Below, in pieces: positions 30,850 to 40,697 of a stretch of 64,000 bases of DNA (position 1 is the stretch's first letter; each line of letters begins with the position of its first letter). The stretch is taken from positions 157,501 through 221,500 of the forward strand of contig CAJNDS010000702.1 of assembly GCA_905221605.1 (NCBI GenBank). Reading direction: 5' to 3'. The position numbers and the translations under genes were made by a program. Below the pieces are notes generated by a model. The model was not told the DNA's origin, searched no databases, and saw only the letters and a program-made list of their open reading frames with translations. This DNA is from Symbiodinium natans. Its lineage: Eukaryota; Sar; Dinophyceae; Suessiales; Symbiodiniaceae.

Positions 30850-30963
30850 AGCTTTGAGGACAGAATATCGTACGACGCGGTTCTCAGCGCGTGTGCCTTG
30901 GCAGCAAATGAGAACCGTGTTGGCTTCTACCCCAACCTTTTGCCGATGGACTCTGTTCCGTGA
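30850..30963 (+). CDS. PPR-motif exon-like fragment
   Basis: Frame to TGA 30961: EDRISYDAVLSACALAANEN and RVGFYPNLLP. DRISYDAVLSACALA is a strong helix A. Confidence 0.5.
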   Translation, partial: SFEDRISYDAVLSACALAANENRVGFYPNLLPMDSVP

Positions 30964-31095
30964 CCTCATGGGGTAGACAGATTGAACAGCTGCTAAGCAA
31001 CGTTGAGTGTTGTTTGGGTTGATGTTATCTTGGGGAGTTTCTGGAGGGTTCAGCTCGCCAGCCACCGGCTGGGTCTCGGTGGCACGTCGCATCGG

Positions 31096-31140
31096 GGTTT
31101 AGGGTTTAGGGTTTAGGGTTTAGGGTTTAGGGTTTAGGGG
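31096..31140. repeat. Telomere-type block (TTTAGGG)n
   Basis: Six perfect G-strand heptamers. With 31383-31455 it bounds an intron-sized (360-base) interval with complementary ends. Confidence 0.95.
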
Positions 31141-31382
31141 TCTTCGGGGTCTTCGGGGTCGAAACAAGGAGGATGGATGGCTTGGGTTGAGACCAGTTTT
31201 CGACCCAGAATCTCAGGCATGCAAAACCTTGACATGTTCTGTCTAAAGACCATCTGACAGACCGGTCGTTCGCAACCCAAGTAGACCCGTGCAGAAGACC
31301 CCTCACAACCCCTCAGTGCCTTTGGATGTTCTGTAGAAATTAGATGGCGTGTGGCTGAGAACGCGCCTTAAGCTTCCCTAAG

Positions 31383-31455
31383 CCCCCTAAGCCCTAAACC
31401 CTCAACCCTGAACCCTGAACCCTGAACCCTAAACCCTAAACCCTAAACCCTAAAA
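31383..31455. repeat. Telomere-type block (CCCTAAA)n
   Basis: Ten C-strand units with CCCTGAA variants, followed by AGATCACAG, a plausible acceptor. Confidence 0.95.
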
Positions 31456-31461
31456 GATCAC

Positions 31462-31594
31462 AGGTCACAGTGCGCTGGCCTGGCAACGGGTGCTTCGCCT
31501 CTTCGAGGGGGTGCTTTGCAGGAGCTCAAAGTGCACTCGATTCTGCCACTGCCAGAATGCGCAGCAAGTCGCTTCTGCGAAGGTGTTTGGAGTA
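31462..31594 (+). CDS. PPR-motif exon-like fragment inside an inverted heptamer pair
   Basis: GHSALAWQRVLRLFEGVLCR follows the acceptor-like CACAG. AWQRVLRLFEGVL is a helix B. The right side reads TGCGAAG^GTGTTTGG, a donor-like site, and then TTTAGGG units. Confidence 0.45.
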
Positions 31595-31630
31595 TAGGGT
31601 TTAGGGTTTAGGGTTTAGGGTTTAGGGTAC
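31595..31630. repeat. Telomere-type block (TTTAGGG)n
   Basis: Five G-strand units. Confidence 0.9.
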
Positions 31631-31705
31631 GTTAGGGTGACAGGGGTAGGGTGGCTGTGGAAGGTGTTGCTTTCCAAGCTGGCAACACCCGGTTGTTGGT
31701 TGCAG

Positions 31706-31856
31706 GAGCGTGGAGGTCGATCTCATGGCTTACAACGCAGCGGCCCGGCACCAAAGCAACAGTCTGAGGAGGGTGCAGGGATCAGCCAGGTGGGCTCATC
31801 TAGTTTTGCCATCCGATGTCCAGTTGCATGTGAGCTTCCAGAGTTTCCAGAGCTGA
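31706..31856 (+). CDS. PPR-motif exon-like fragment
   Basis: After GGTTGCAG the frame reads SVEVDLMAYNAAARHQSNSL to TGA 31854. VDLMAYNAA is helix A with a lost ISAC. First of three close PPR-like pieces (next 31974 and 32181) that could belong to one transcript. Confidence 0.45.
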
Positions 31857-31973
31857 TTCGGTCCCTTGAAACCACGCCATGCATGTCGCGCACTCCCGCA
31901 GATACTGCAGTCGTGCTGCCACATCCACCCACTTTGCGCACAGTAACAATGTCAAGTCTCAGCACATGCTAAG

Positions 31974-32131
31974 CCGACAAGAACCCAAACAGATTCAAGG
32001 CTCTCAGCGCCTGCGATGCCGGTGGCAAATGGCAGACAGCACTGGTTTTGATGGAAAAGCTGAGCAACGAGGCCGGACAAGGCGTCATAGGAATCTCACA
32101 CGCTTGGCTCAGACCCGCAAACATGGACTAA
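31974..32131 (+). CDS. PPR-motif exon-like fragment
   Basis: ADKNPNRFKALSACDAGGKW is followed by QTALVLMEKLSNEAGQG to a TAA at 32129. A complete repeat: FKALSACDAGGKW, QTALVLMEKL, turn. Strongest single repeat in the window. Confidence 0.55.
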
Positions 32132-32180
32132 TGTACATTGTGGCCATCTGGACAGCCCTGGCATTTTTTCACCAGCTCAG

Positions 32181-32309
32181 GGGATCAGCCCCTCCGTGGT
32201 CTCCTACACTGCCGCGGTGGGCGCCTGCCAGCGCAGCATTGCGTGGAGGCGTCCTTGCCTTGTCTGTCAGAGCTTCTACTGTATGAGCGGATCCCATGGC
32301 CTTCCTTGA
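32181..32309 (+). pseudogene. PPR-motif exon-like fragment with frame slip
   Basis: TTTTTTCACCAGCTCAG is a good 3' splice site. After it: GISPSVVSYTAAVGACQRSI, a strong helix A. The expected helix B, however, is read in another frame (VEASLPCLSELLL), implying a one-base indel near 32250. A donor-like GTATGAG follows at about 32280. Confidence 0.5.
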
Positions 32310-32539
32310 TGGTTCAAAGCAGCTACAGCCAGTGTAAGCTAGTAAAACCTAGAGACAGGACCCTTCATTCCAGATCAGAGCATGAACTAATCACACCATG
32401 GCCACCATGGCGCCTGTTCATTTTTAAGTGAGCTTTCGAGAGGATACCACAGCTCATCATCCTCAGACTTGTCGAAGTACTTGGCAAACCCCTATAGCCG
32501 TTAATGCCATTCTCTTGCGGACGGCCCAGAACATGAAGC

Positions 32540-33652
32540 ATGGTGCGGTTTCTTCTCGAGCTCACGCTGCCTGTGTGCTTGCTTCTCCTTCAACTGCTCT
32601 GGTCGTATGTTTATCCACATCTCTCGGATGAGTTGAACTTTCGTGCAGAGCCTCCGCCGAAGGAGGCTTCTGCCACGGACAGCTCAGACAGCCCGTCGGA
32701 CCCGTCGGGGCCCAAAGTACCCAAGGAGGTTGTCTTCACGGAGAAGTCGGTCATCTGGTTGACCCCAAGCGGAGAGAACAAGGAAGTCGCCGGCTCTGGC
32801 CCTGGCTCTGGGCAGGCTGAGCGCTCCGAGCTGCCTCTCTTCCCGCTTGGGGCCTCCTTTTATGCTTTGAACTCGCACCCGACTCTTCAGATTTTCGAGC
32901 CTCGCTACCGGCAGCTGTATCATGACATCTTGGCTTCCGGCAAGAAGTCCTTTGTGGTGACCGCTGCGGATCCGGAGACTGCGCGACTGGCAGCCTACGG
33001 TGTTATCTTTCATGTCGACAGCGTCACGGATGTGGGGGAACAGACAGGTGGTGAGATCAAGTATATTGCAGAGCACACGGTGAAGTCGCGCGTTCAGATT
33101 CACCGGGTCCTCAATCTGGAAGACGCCGCAGACGGTAGAACCTACCTGACAGTGTCGGCTGCTCCTGTGGAGGATGACGAAGACTCTGGTGATGAGGATT
33201 TGCATGACATGGAGGCCGAGGTTGCTGACATGTTCACATCCATAGTCGGTGATAATCTAGACTCTGAGATTCTCTCGCGCGGGCTGCAAGTCAACGCATC
33301 GCGCGGCGGTTTGTGGCAGCTGGCTGCCTTATGGTTGGACAGCTACGCGCGCCACCGCGTGCAAGCCATCCGACATCAACTGCATTCCCAAGTGAAAGAG
33401 GTGTACGAGCAGTATGCCAATGAGCACACGCAGGAGAACGAGTCTGTGGACGCGGAGGTGCGTGAACTGAAAGCTGTGTTCGATGCCGAGATGCGGCACC
33501 TGTTGGGGGAGCAGGTTAGCTTGGGGCAGTTGATCTTACAGAGCCGCTCCCACAAGGAGCGCTTGCACTTGCTGCGGTCCGCATTTCAGGTGGAGCGCCT
33601 CTTTGCCGCAGCAGCAGATCCTGAGTCGATGGCAGCGGCATTTGTCGGATGA
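32540..33652 (+). CDS. LON substrate-binding-domain protein, membrane-anchored, intronless
   Basis: 370 codons from an ATG that has an in-frame TGA two codons upstream, to TGA 33650-33652. Residues 4-25 form a hydrophobic segment (FLLELTLPVCLLLLQLLW), a signal anchor or the first part of a targeting sequence. Residues 35-95 are Ser/Pro/Glu-rich and probably disordered. From about 98 comes the LON N-terminal (PUA-like) domain with its hallmarks LPLFPLG and LQIFEPRYRQLYHDIL, running to about 200, then an acidic cluster (EDDEDSGDEDLHDMEAE) and a helical C-terminus of about 140 residues. There is no AAA+ ATPase or Ser-Lys protease domain, so this is a stand-alone LON-domain protein, a type known in algae and plants and thought to bind substrates. 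In a peridinin dinoflagellate the N-terminus could direct it to the secretory route or plastid. It has no introns, unlike the pieced PPR surroundings. No spliced-leader relic seen upstream. Function inferred from the domain only. Confidence 0.85.
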   Translation: MVRFLLELTLPVCLLLLQLLWSYVYPHLSDELNFRAEPPPKEASATDSSDSPSDPSGPKVPKEVVFTEKSVIWLTPSGENKEVAGSGPGSGQAERSELPLFPLGASFYALNSHPTLQIFEPRYRQLYHDILASGKKSFVVTAADPETARLAAYGVIFHVDSVTDVGEQTGGEIKYIAEHTVKSRVQIHRVLNLEDAADGRTYLTVSAAPVEDDEDSGDEDLHDMEAEVADMFTSIVGDNLDSEILSRGLQVNASRGGLWQLAALWLDSYARHRVQAIRHQLHSQVKEVYEQYANEHTQENESVDAEVRELKAVFDAEMRHLLGEQVSLGQLILQSRSHKERLHLLRSAFQVERLFAAAADPESMAAAFVG

Positions 33653-34049
33653 GCAAGTTCAGCAAAGTCTGAAAATCACAGCCTTGTGACGACTGTCGGT
33701 TATGCGAGAAAAAGATCAATCAAGGAAGGATTGAAAACAAAGGCGCTCCTGGCCACCAAGTCCGGTAGAGGATCAGCGCAGCATGGCGCAGCTACCGCGC
33801 AGCTCTTACAGGCACTGCCCGAGTGTCACACGCTTCAGCATGCGAAAAGCGCCGGAGCCGTCCTATGCCGCTCGCCTGAAAGCGTGCGGTCGGCCTCCAC
33901 TTTGCTGCAAAACGTGTGAAAACGTGTGAAGAGCAGTGTTTTAGAAACGGTACGACGCGCACTTGCCCCTGTCCTTGCTATCATGCACCCGGCCCGCCCA
34001 GCCGCCTCCTCGCACCTGGCCTCCACTTGGGACGCTCCTCTTAGTACGT
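33653..34049 (+). other. 3' flank of the LON-domain gene; possible PPR remnant
   Basis: No poly-A run follows the stop. At 33850-33900 one frame reads PSYAARLKACGRPPL, recalling SYNAALSAC; weak. Confidence 0.25.
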
Positions 34050-34132
34050 ATACCCTGTTATGCTGTTACATGCGGTTACATACTGTTACATGCGGTTACA
34101 ACGGTTGCATATGGTTGCATACTGTTACGGCC
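34050..34132. repeat. Minisatellite CTGTTACATGCGGTTACATA
   Basis: About four imperfect units of 8-20 bases (GTTACATGCGGTTACATACT). Confidence 0.8.
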
Positions 34133-34665
34133 CGTCGGCAAGCAGCATGGGTGCTGGAGTTCTCTCCATGGCCGGAGACATTCGGAGACTCAAGTGTCGG
34201 CCCGGCGGTCGGGTTGTTCGCCCTATGGCCGCCTTGCTCTCGGCCTTGATGTCGGGGGTGGGCGCATGCATCGCCAGGTCTCGGATGTAGGACTTGAGCA
34301 ATGCCAGGTGGGATGTAAGGCGGTGTAGCTGTGCCGTCGGGGCGTCTTGACAAGTAGTTCTGCTCCAATGAACTGCTCCTTGTATCGTGACTTGGTGACG
34401 GCTCTGTAGGAGTTGTTGCATTGCCACGGCATGCCATCCACAAGACACGATAGCTGTGGCAAAGCGCGGACCTTTTGGTGTCAGCCCCAAAGAGCCGGCA
34501 ACGCAGGATGGCCCTGGTACTTCTTGGCTGCCGCTTGGCAAGAGCAAGCTGAAAACACAATCCTGAATTTCCTGAGGCTTCGAGTTTCAGTGTCCTTGTG
34601 CAACGTGCTCCAGTCCGCCCTCCAACCAGGCTTTCTAGATGCTTGCACTGCAGAGACCATGACAG
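34133..34665. other. Unassigned sequence
   Basis: Overlapping frames on both strands, none recognisable. Confidence 0.3.
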
Positions 34666-34758
34666 AAAGGTGCGGCGGCTGCCGGCGTCGAGAGCAATGT
34701 GGTGACCTTCCAGTCGGCGATGGCTGCCTGCGATGCTTGCCTACAAGCCGAATCCTAG
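34666..34758 (+). CDS. PPR-motif exon-like fragment
   Basis: KGAAAAGVESNVVTFQSAMA continues ACDACLQAES to a TAG. VESNVVTFQSAMAACDA is a consensus repeat boundary and helix A. Confidence 0.5.
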   Translation, partial: KGAAAAGVESNVVTFQSAMAACDACLQAES

Positions 34759-34942
34759 ACTTTCTCAGGTGCTTGGGCTTTTTGGGGGGGTTGATCGAGA
34801 GTGGCTCTTCTTGGCTCTTCCATGACTTCCATGGGTGCAGACTGTTGTCCAACGAAGGGTTCGGTGAAGGTCAGGTGCATACACCCGTTTGCCAAGCAAC
34901 AGCTCCCTGACCATGCATACCCAGCGAACCATCTTCCAAGCC

Positions 34943-35055
34943 TATATGGGGGTTTACGAAAATAGGGGACCCCAAAAATCGACAAGAGTAGTAGGATTCC
35001 CTTATCATAAGGACCCCAATAAGGTGCCCCCAAAATATCGTAACCCCCCCATATA
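34943..35055. mobile_element. MITE-like element, family 1, copy B
   Basis: 113 bases. Ends TATATGGGGGTTTACGAAAA and AAAATATCGTAACCCCCCCA are inverted repeats. Core GTAGTAGGATTCCCTTATCA and GGACCCCAATAAGGTGCCCC as in copies A, C and D. No coding capacity. Confidence 0.8.
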
Positions 35056-35079
35056 CATCCGCGCATCACATTCCTTGCT

Positions 35080-35169
35080 CGGAAGGAGAAGAGTGGCCAG
35101 CTGTGGCCCTGCCGGCGCTTGGCCTCACAGATCCAGGTCCAAGCACTCCGGGCTTGCCTGCTTCTGGGA
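35080..35169 (+). CDS. PPR-like fragment (weak)
   Basis: Between the family 1 element and a TTTAGGG block one frame reads RLASQIQVQALRACLLLG. Position fits the pattern, motif match is poor. Confidence 0.15.
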
Positions 35170-35226
35170 GTTTAGGGCTTTTGGGTTTAGGGTTTAGGGC
35201 CACTGAACGGGTTCAGGGTTTAGGGG
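35170..35226. repeat. Telomere-type block (TTTAGGG)n
   Basis: Five G-strand units interrupted by CCACTGAACGGG. Confidence 0.85.
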
Positions 35227-35551
35227 GCCCTAAACTTGGGGCTTTCCTTGAGGGTTGAGGAGCGCGATTTCCCGGCCTGGGCCTTTAGGGTTCAGTTCTT
35301 GTCCTTGTAGGACCCAATTGGTCCAAGCCATGTCGAGCGGATGCAAAAAGAGGCGCGTGCAGCTGCTCCGCGGTAGGACTGTGCGCTGGCTTTATATGCA
35401 GTGCAATCGTGACGTTTTTGTGAATTTTGCATGCTGGTAGCCGCTTAAGCTCAATCAATGCTCATGAATCTTGTTCTTGTCAGCCAGGTTCAGCTTGCTT
35501 CCTCGGAGCCAGGTCCGTCGCCTGGTTTTGAAAGACTTGGCCTGGGATTCC

Positions 35552-35638
35552 TGAACCCTAAGCCCTAAGCCCTGAACCCTAAACCCTAAACCCTAACCCC
35601 TAAACCCTAAACCCTATACCCTATAAACCCTAAACCCT
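35552..35638. repeat. Telomere-type block (CCCTAAA)n
   Basis: Eleven C-strand units with CCCTAAG and CCCTATA variants. Confidence 0.95.
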
Positions 35639-35644
35639 GGGTCA

Positions 35645-35763
35645 GCCCTAAGTCTACTTGTGGCGCCATGCCATGGCGCCGCCTCGCCGCGATGTTACAG
35701 GCCGCGGTCCCCGACCAGGATTCCCTTTTGCAGCTTGCAAGGGGGGTCGCTATGGGGAAGGGT
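35645..35763 (+). CDS. PPR-like fragment inside an inverted heptamer pair
   Basis: After CTGGGTCAG one frame reads TCGAMPWRRLAAMLQAAVPD, similar to (SA)CG.AMPWRRALAML. Blocks lie 125 bases apart. Confidence 0.3.
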
Positions 35764-35832
35764 AGGGTTTAGGAGTTTGGAGTTTAGGGTTTAGGGTTTA
35801 GGGTTTAGGGTTTAGGGTTTAGGGTTTAGGGC
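35764..35832. repeat. Telomere-type block (TTTAGGG)n
   Basis: Nine G-strand heptamers. Confidence 0.95.
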
Positions 35833-36132
35833 TGTTGGAGTTTTTCAGGTTTGAGCCTCAGTTTGCAAAGTGATCGCTTTGACGTGACTTTGGGGGGTGG
35901 GGGACTAGCTTTGGGTTTCGGTACTACTGGGGGGTGTGTGGGGGGAGGGGGGGTGGCGGGGGAGCGGGGAAGAAGGAATAGATGAAGATCGCAGCAAGAA
36001 CCAAGCATGTTGGAGTATACGGCACCAGCGCAAAGTGTGAAGCATGCCTGGAGACACTTGAGAATGGCGCAGTTTGCTCGAGAGGGAGCAGCCGTTCTTG
36101 CCATTCGAGCAGGATATCTGGCCTGGAGTCAC

Positions 36133-36186
36133 TTTAGGGTTTAGGGTTTAGGGTTTAGGGTTTGGGGTTCGGTTTACGGTTTAGGG
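36133..36186. repeat. Telomere-type block (TTTAGGG)n
   Basis: Seven G-strand units, right end degenerate. With the next block it bounds a 270-base interval with complementary ends. Confidence 0.9.
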
Positions 36187-36303
36187 CCGACCCGCATCTT
36201 CATGAAACAGATACCAGCGGTACTTGTAGGAGAGGCGAAACATGCAGGGCAAGCATAGGCATGGGTTCATTTTGTTCGGGTTTCCATTGCTGAGTGCCTC
36301 AGG

Positions 36304-36405
36304 ACCCTAAACCCTAAACCCTAAATCCTAAACCCTAAACCCCAAACCCTAAACCTCAAAACCCTAAACCCTAAACCCTAATCCCTAAACCCTAAACCCT
36401 AAACC
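36304..36405. repeat. Telomere-type block (CCCTAAA)n
   Basis: Fourteen C-strand units. Confidence 0.95.
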
Positions 36406-36412
36406 CACCCTT

Positions 36413-36520
36413 TCGAATTGCTGGCCCCACTGGAAAAGCAGGAGATCCCTGGGGCGGCAGGGCAGGGACGCAGTTGCGGAGGCGCGTGCTTCCCTGCTTT
36501 CCCAAGCGGAATCTGGAGCA
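36413..36520 (+). CDS. PPR-like fragment
   Basis: FELLAPLEKQEIPGAAGQGR directly after the CCCTAAA block fits helix B and turn (LELLA.LEKQ.IPG). Confidence 0.3.
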
Positions 36521-36539
36521 ACAATGAATCGAATGGATG

Positions 36540-36790
36540 TGACGAGTATGAGTAATACCTAACATGAATATGATTAGTATAGCTAATATATTAGCTTATA
36601 ACTAACACAAATAGTATAGTAGTTAAGGCAGTTAGTCGAAAACATAGCATGCTATATTGAATATACTGAATATATTCAGTATACTTAATTCGTTCTATTG
36701 ACAAAACATTACTATTCACATATTCATACAAATACAGACATGTACACTTTATATATACACAAACAGTACAGTTACCGAGATGTGTCTGGC
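36540..36790. other. AT-rich island with a perfect 22-base palindrome
   Basis: Rich in TATA/ATTAGT. The palindrome is at 36662-36683 (TATACTGAATA and its complement). Confidence 0.8.
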
Positions 36791-37805
36791 ACAATGCCCT
36801 TCAGAGAAGTCTGGATATAGCACCTGAATCCATAGCCTCTTCGTCTCTCAAGCCAAACTGAGACGACCGAGAGCCCTGCACTGGCCCTCCACTTTGCGAA
36901 GGCAGCGCCTGCCCGTCAAGCAGGGCAATACTGGCCTTTTGGAGCTACGCGCCTTGGGTTGCAGGTTTAGGGTTTCGGGTCTGCCTCGTAAGCTCCAGCG
37001 CTTGGGTTCAGAGTTCAGAGCATCGCACGTGTTTTGCCGGGTTCCTGTGGAATCAAGTGCAGGCCAGCATGTCTGGTGTTCAGGGGTGAGTTGTGCTGGA
37101 CTGCGCACCCGCTTCTTCTCAACTCTCCACAGTACGCTGTGAACGATGATCTGGTGCTTGTCGGACTTTAACAGGGTGGGTTCATGTTCCTGAACCCTCT
37201 CGCGGAATCTACCACATGAGCAAGGGCATGTGGTGGGAGCTCCAGGCAAACGATGTGAGGACTCTGTGAAGCCCGCCTAAAATTCCAACACTCCAAGTGT
37301 GCTACAGCCTCAGAGCCTAGCCACAAGCAGCCCCCTCCCCCTTTTGAAGGTTCAGTGAAGTACCGAAATGTGGAGAGAGCCCTGCGGCCAGTCCTGCAGG
37401 CCTGGGGAGAGTACAGTTTACTACAAAATGTTTCAGTTCAGGAGACAGAGTTGGACCTGAGGCGGAAATTTGTGCTGGGAGATCCCCTGTTGCATGCGTG
37501 CGCACGCGTGTTGCCCCGCCCTCATGTCGGCTGCACAGTCATGCCTAGCTACGCTTCACCAAGTCCTCGGCCATGCCACTGCAGCAGCTTGCATGGCTCT
37601 ACAGTAAACTCTAAAACGTTGGAACATCCTATCCCCATACCCTAAAGGGTACACTCTAGAGGGAATCCCAGCTCGAATCATCCTTTAACCATGTTCCAAC
37701 TTTTTTGAAGTTTAGGGCTGTCAGATGCCATCCTGTGAGGATTGGAAGTGGAACCCAGACCTCGCGACTTTCGAGTTGAGGACCGCCTTGCTGCGGGGTT
37801 TTTAC
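36791..37805. other. Unassigned sequence
   Basis: About 1 kb without recognisable genes. A frame at 37355-37645 (VKYRNVERALRPVLQAWGEY) looks mildly coding but matches nothing known to me. Confidence 0.3.
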
Positions 37806-37885
37806 CCTCTAAACCCTCTAAACCCTCGAAACCTTCTAAGCCTTCTAAACCAAAAACCCGAACCCCACGCCCGAAACCCTAAGCC
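37806..37885. repeat. Degenerate CCCTAAA-like run
   Basis: CCCTCTAAACCCTCTAAACC-type units, then CCCGAAA and AAGCCTT. Confidence 0.7.
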
Positions 37886-38275
37886 TTAAAGCTTATCACT
37901 ATGCGGGCAGCCTCGGCCTACTGGGCCGCACGCGTCGGGCAGCCACGTCCACCCTTCGCCGCCGCCCCCCCTCCCCCCCTTTTCTCCGAAGGTTGGGGGT
38001 CTTTAGTGTTGACACAGAAGGGAACAGAAGCCTCCTGAGTCCTTGGCAGACTTCCGGCGAGCTGGCCAGAAGCAAAAGGGGACCCCCTACGAGGGACTTT
38101 CAAAGCTGCTGCCAGCACGCTCATAGTTTGGAGGGGGTTTAGGTTGAAGCTTGCCCGCGTTTGGACTAAAAGCGCGCTGTTCGCCAAAAGCGAGGCTGTC
38201 GCAGCTTTTGGACTTCTGGGGCTCACATGGTGTCACTGTTTGGGGTCCAGCTACGCATGCTGGCCCTGTGCGCGG
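37886..38275. other. Unassigned sequence
   Basis: No supported gene. Confidence 0.35.
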
Positions 38276-38526
38276 TAAACCCTAAACCCTCAACCCTAAA
38301 CCCTGCGCTTCAAGAGTGCCCCTGAGTACGCTGGCCTTTGGTGCAGGGTGCCCTGGTTTATCCCCCTAACCGTAAACCCAAAAACCCAAAAACACAAAAC
38401 CCTAAACCCCAAACCCCAAACCCGAAACCCTAAACCCTAAACCCTAAACCCTAAACCCTAACCCTAAACCCTAAGCCTTAAACCCTAAGCCCCAAGCCCT
38501 AAGCCCTAAACCCTAAACCCTGAACC
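38276..38526. repeat. Telomere-type blocks (CCCTAAA)n
   Basis: A short cluster 38276-38306, then a long one 38366-38526 with AAAACCC, CCCCAAA and CCCTAAG variants. Confidence 0.9.
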
Positions 38527-38544
38527 TAGCACGAGCCGTTCACA

Positions 38545-38640
38545 GTACCCCAGCTGCAGGACCCTTGCGAACAACGCGCTCGGGAAGCTGGCTTTCCAGG
38601 CCCTTCGCTGTCTTCAACGGGCTTGCGCATCCTAGCCTAG
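38545..38640 (+). CDS. PPR-like fragment inside an inverted heptamer pair
   Basis: TLANNALGKLAFQALRCLQR fits a worn NAAL.....FQALRCLQ. Blocks are 114 bases apart. Confidence 0.3.
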   Translation, partial: VPQLQDPCEQRAREAGFPGPSLSSTGLRILA

Positions 38641-38710
38641 TTAGGGTTTAGGGTATAGGGTATAGGGTTTAGGGTTTAGGGTTTAGGGTTTAGGGTTTAG
38701 GGTTTAGGGG
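38641..38710. repeat. Telomere-type block (TTTAGGG)n
   Basis: Nine G-strand units, two as TATAGGG. Confidence 0.95.
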
Positions 38711-39569
38711 TCTTGGCAGCGCATCTGAAAGGTGCATGCTGTGCAGTGTAAACCAGAGTCCTGCATAATTGGACAAGACAATGGCCTGAGTTGTAGACTG
38801 CAGAATTTGTCGACGATGATCTGCGATGGCTTACTTTTGGGCAGGTATGCCAAGTGATGCGCAAGAATGAGGCCTGGCGAGTCCAGCTATATCTACAACG
38901 TACTGTATAGCAACCACTGCAATCACCACAGTACAAGTTACAAGTACTTGTTCACAAGCAAGCTTTGGCAGCAAGATACGTCTTATTCGGAACGTGAAAT
39001 TCCGACAATAAAGCCCCTTATCCCAAAAGACATCTGAGAAGGGGTGCGTGCAAGCCGTAAACAGAGAAAAGCATTCAATACATTTAGGGTAATCGGAAGA
39101 ACCTCTTCTGCTTGTACTAAAAATGCAATTCATTAACATCACACATGGGTTCTTTTCAGCAACTGTGGTCATGGTGCTCCAATTGTACGCGGTTTGTGTT
39201 CAAACTTACTGAAAACTTTGTTGCACGAGAGAGTTTGCATTATCAGTTTGAGTGACAAAAGGGGCAATCTCGTCAATGGAATAGCGTCAACATCGTTGCT
39301 CGAAAATCAAAATCTCCTCTCCAATATGCATTGGCTTTTGGACGGTTGGCTGTTCTGTGGTCTTATTTCAGCATAGGAGATTGGCACAAGAGATGGAGGC
39401 CCCTAAAGCCTTAGTTGTAGAAAGCATCTGCCTGAGTAGACTTGCCAGAAGCTGGGCATGTGAAAGGAGGTGCTAACATGCAACCCAGCTCCCCAAGCCA
39501 TAGGTTCCAGAAATTGGTATGCGAATGGCTGTGCCTAAGCCGCACATAGACTCGACCACCCGGAGGTGA
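38711..39569. other. Unassigned sequence
   Basis: Less GC-rich than its surroundings. No supported gene. Confidence 0.35.
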
Positions 39570-39624
39570 CACCGCTGACGGCGCACTTCAACTTTGCTCT
39601 GAACGCTTGTCGACAGGACGTGTG
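39570..39624 (+). CDS. PPR-like fragment
   Basis: PEVTPLTAHFNFALNACRQD before a TGA; HFNFALNAC matches helix A. Confidence 0.3.
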
Positions 39625-40697
39625 AGTTCGGCCAGTTTGCTTCAGTTGAGGTTATGAAGGGCGTCCAGAGGAAGCACCACTATCTTCTCCAACCCACACG
39701 CAGTTCGTGGCCAGTGGCCGTACTGGCACCTCAACATGATTTGGGTGACCGCCACGAACGCAAAGAGAGGGGAATTCTGATCATGAACTGCTGGGGTGGA
39801 AGCTTGGGGCATGTTGGTAGCACTTTCTCTGGCCAGGTGGCCGCTGTCTCTCGAGATACTGAGCGACATGGCGCAAGACCAGGCTGTGCCGGAGAGAGGC
39901 TTCAGAGGACCCAACTCAACACAATCTCAATTCACCAAGGGCCAAGACGTGTGACGGGCTGGACGGGAGTTGGGTTGCTAAGCTCTGACTGCCCAGCAAG
40001 AGAACCCAAGGTTGTAAGCTTCAGGTCAACATGCTATCGACCCCTAAGCCGTGCGAAAACTTGCAAAGCATGTCGTTTCAGTTCCTCCGGCATGCATTCA
40101 GTTCCCCGCAAATCCCTCTTGCACACCCTCCTCTAGCACACTCTAGCCTCATGAGCAACGCAAACCCGGCCTCGTGCAGGTGTCCCCGGATGAGCTGACC
40201 GTGAAAGAGGCACGGCGTCCTAGGAGCACCAATAGCGGTAAGATGTGCTAAGCCGAAGAATTGTCTTCTTGTAGACGCCGACTCTGGCGTTTGTGACGCA
40301 CTCGATCCTTGCATAAAAGGGGCCGTCAAGACAACGCGCGACATCTTTAGCATGTGCTGCAGATCTTGCAGTTTTCGCATCCGTGCATCATACCCGCAGC
40401 ATGCCTTAGAGAATTCTGCCACTTTTTTCACAAGGGTACTGAGTGTTCGACAGGGTCGCAACAACAGAGGCAATGCAAAACTGCTGCCAGCGATGGAGGC
40501 GCCTCGGACCCCTTGAAGGGAGAATGGGTGTTGGCAAGTATGTGCGAAAAAATTGGTTCAGGAAAGCTTCAGAGCCTCGTTTGCCTCATGTCCAGAGAAA
40601 GTGCTATAGCGTTTACAGTAGTCTCGTTCTGCTCCTCCTGCTGCTGATGATACGGCTGATGCTGACGATTAGTATGCTCGTGGCGTTGGTGATGGTC
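39625..40697. other. Unassigned sequence
   Basis: Frames of up to 160 codons on either strand without features. Confidence 0.3.
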
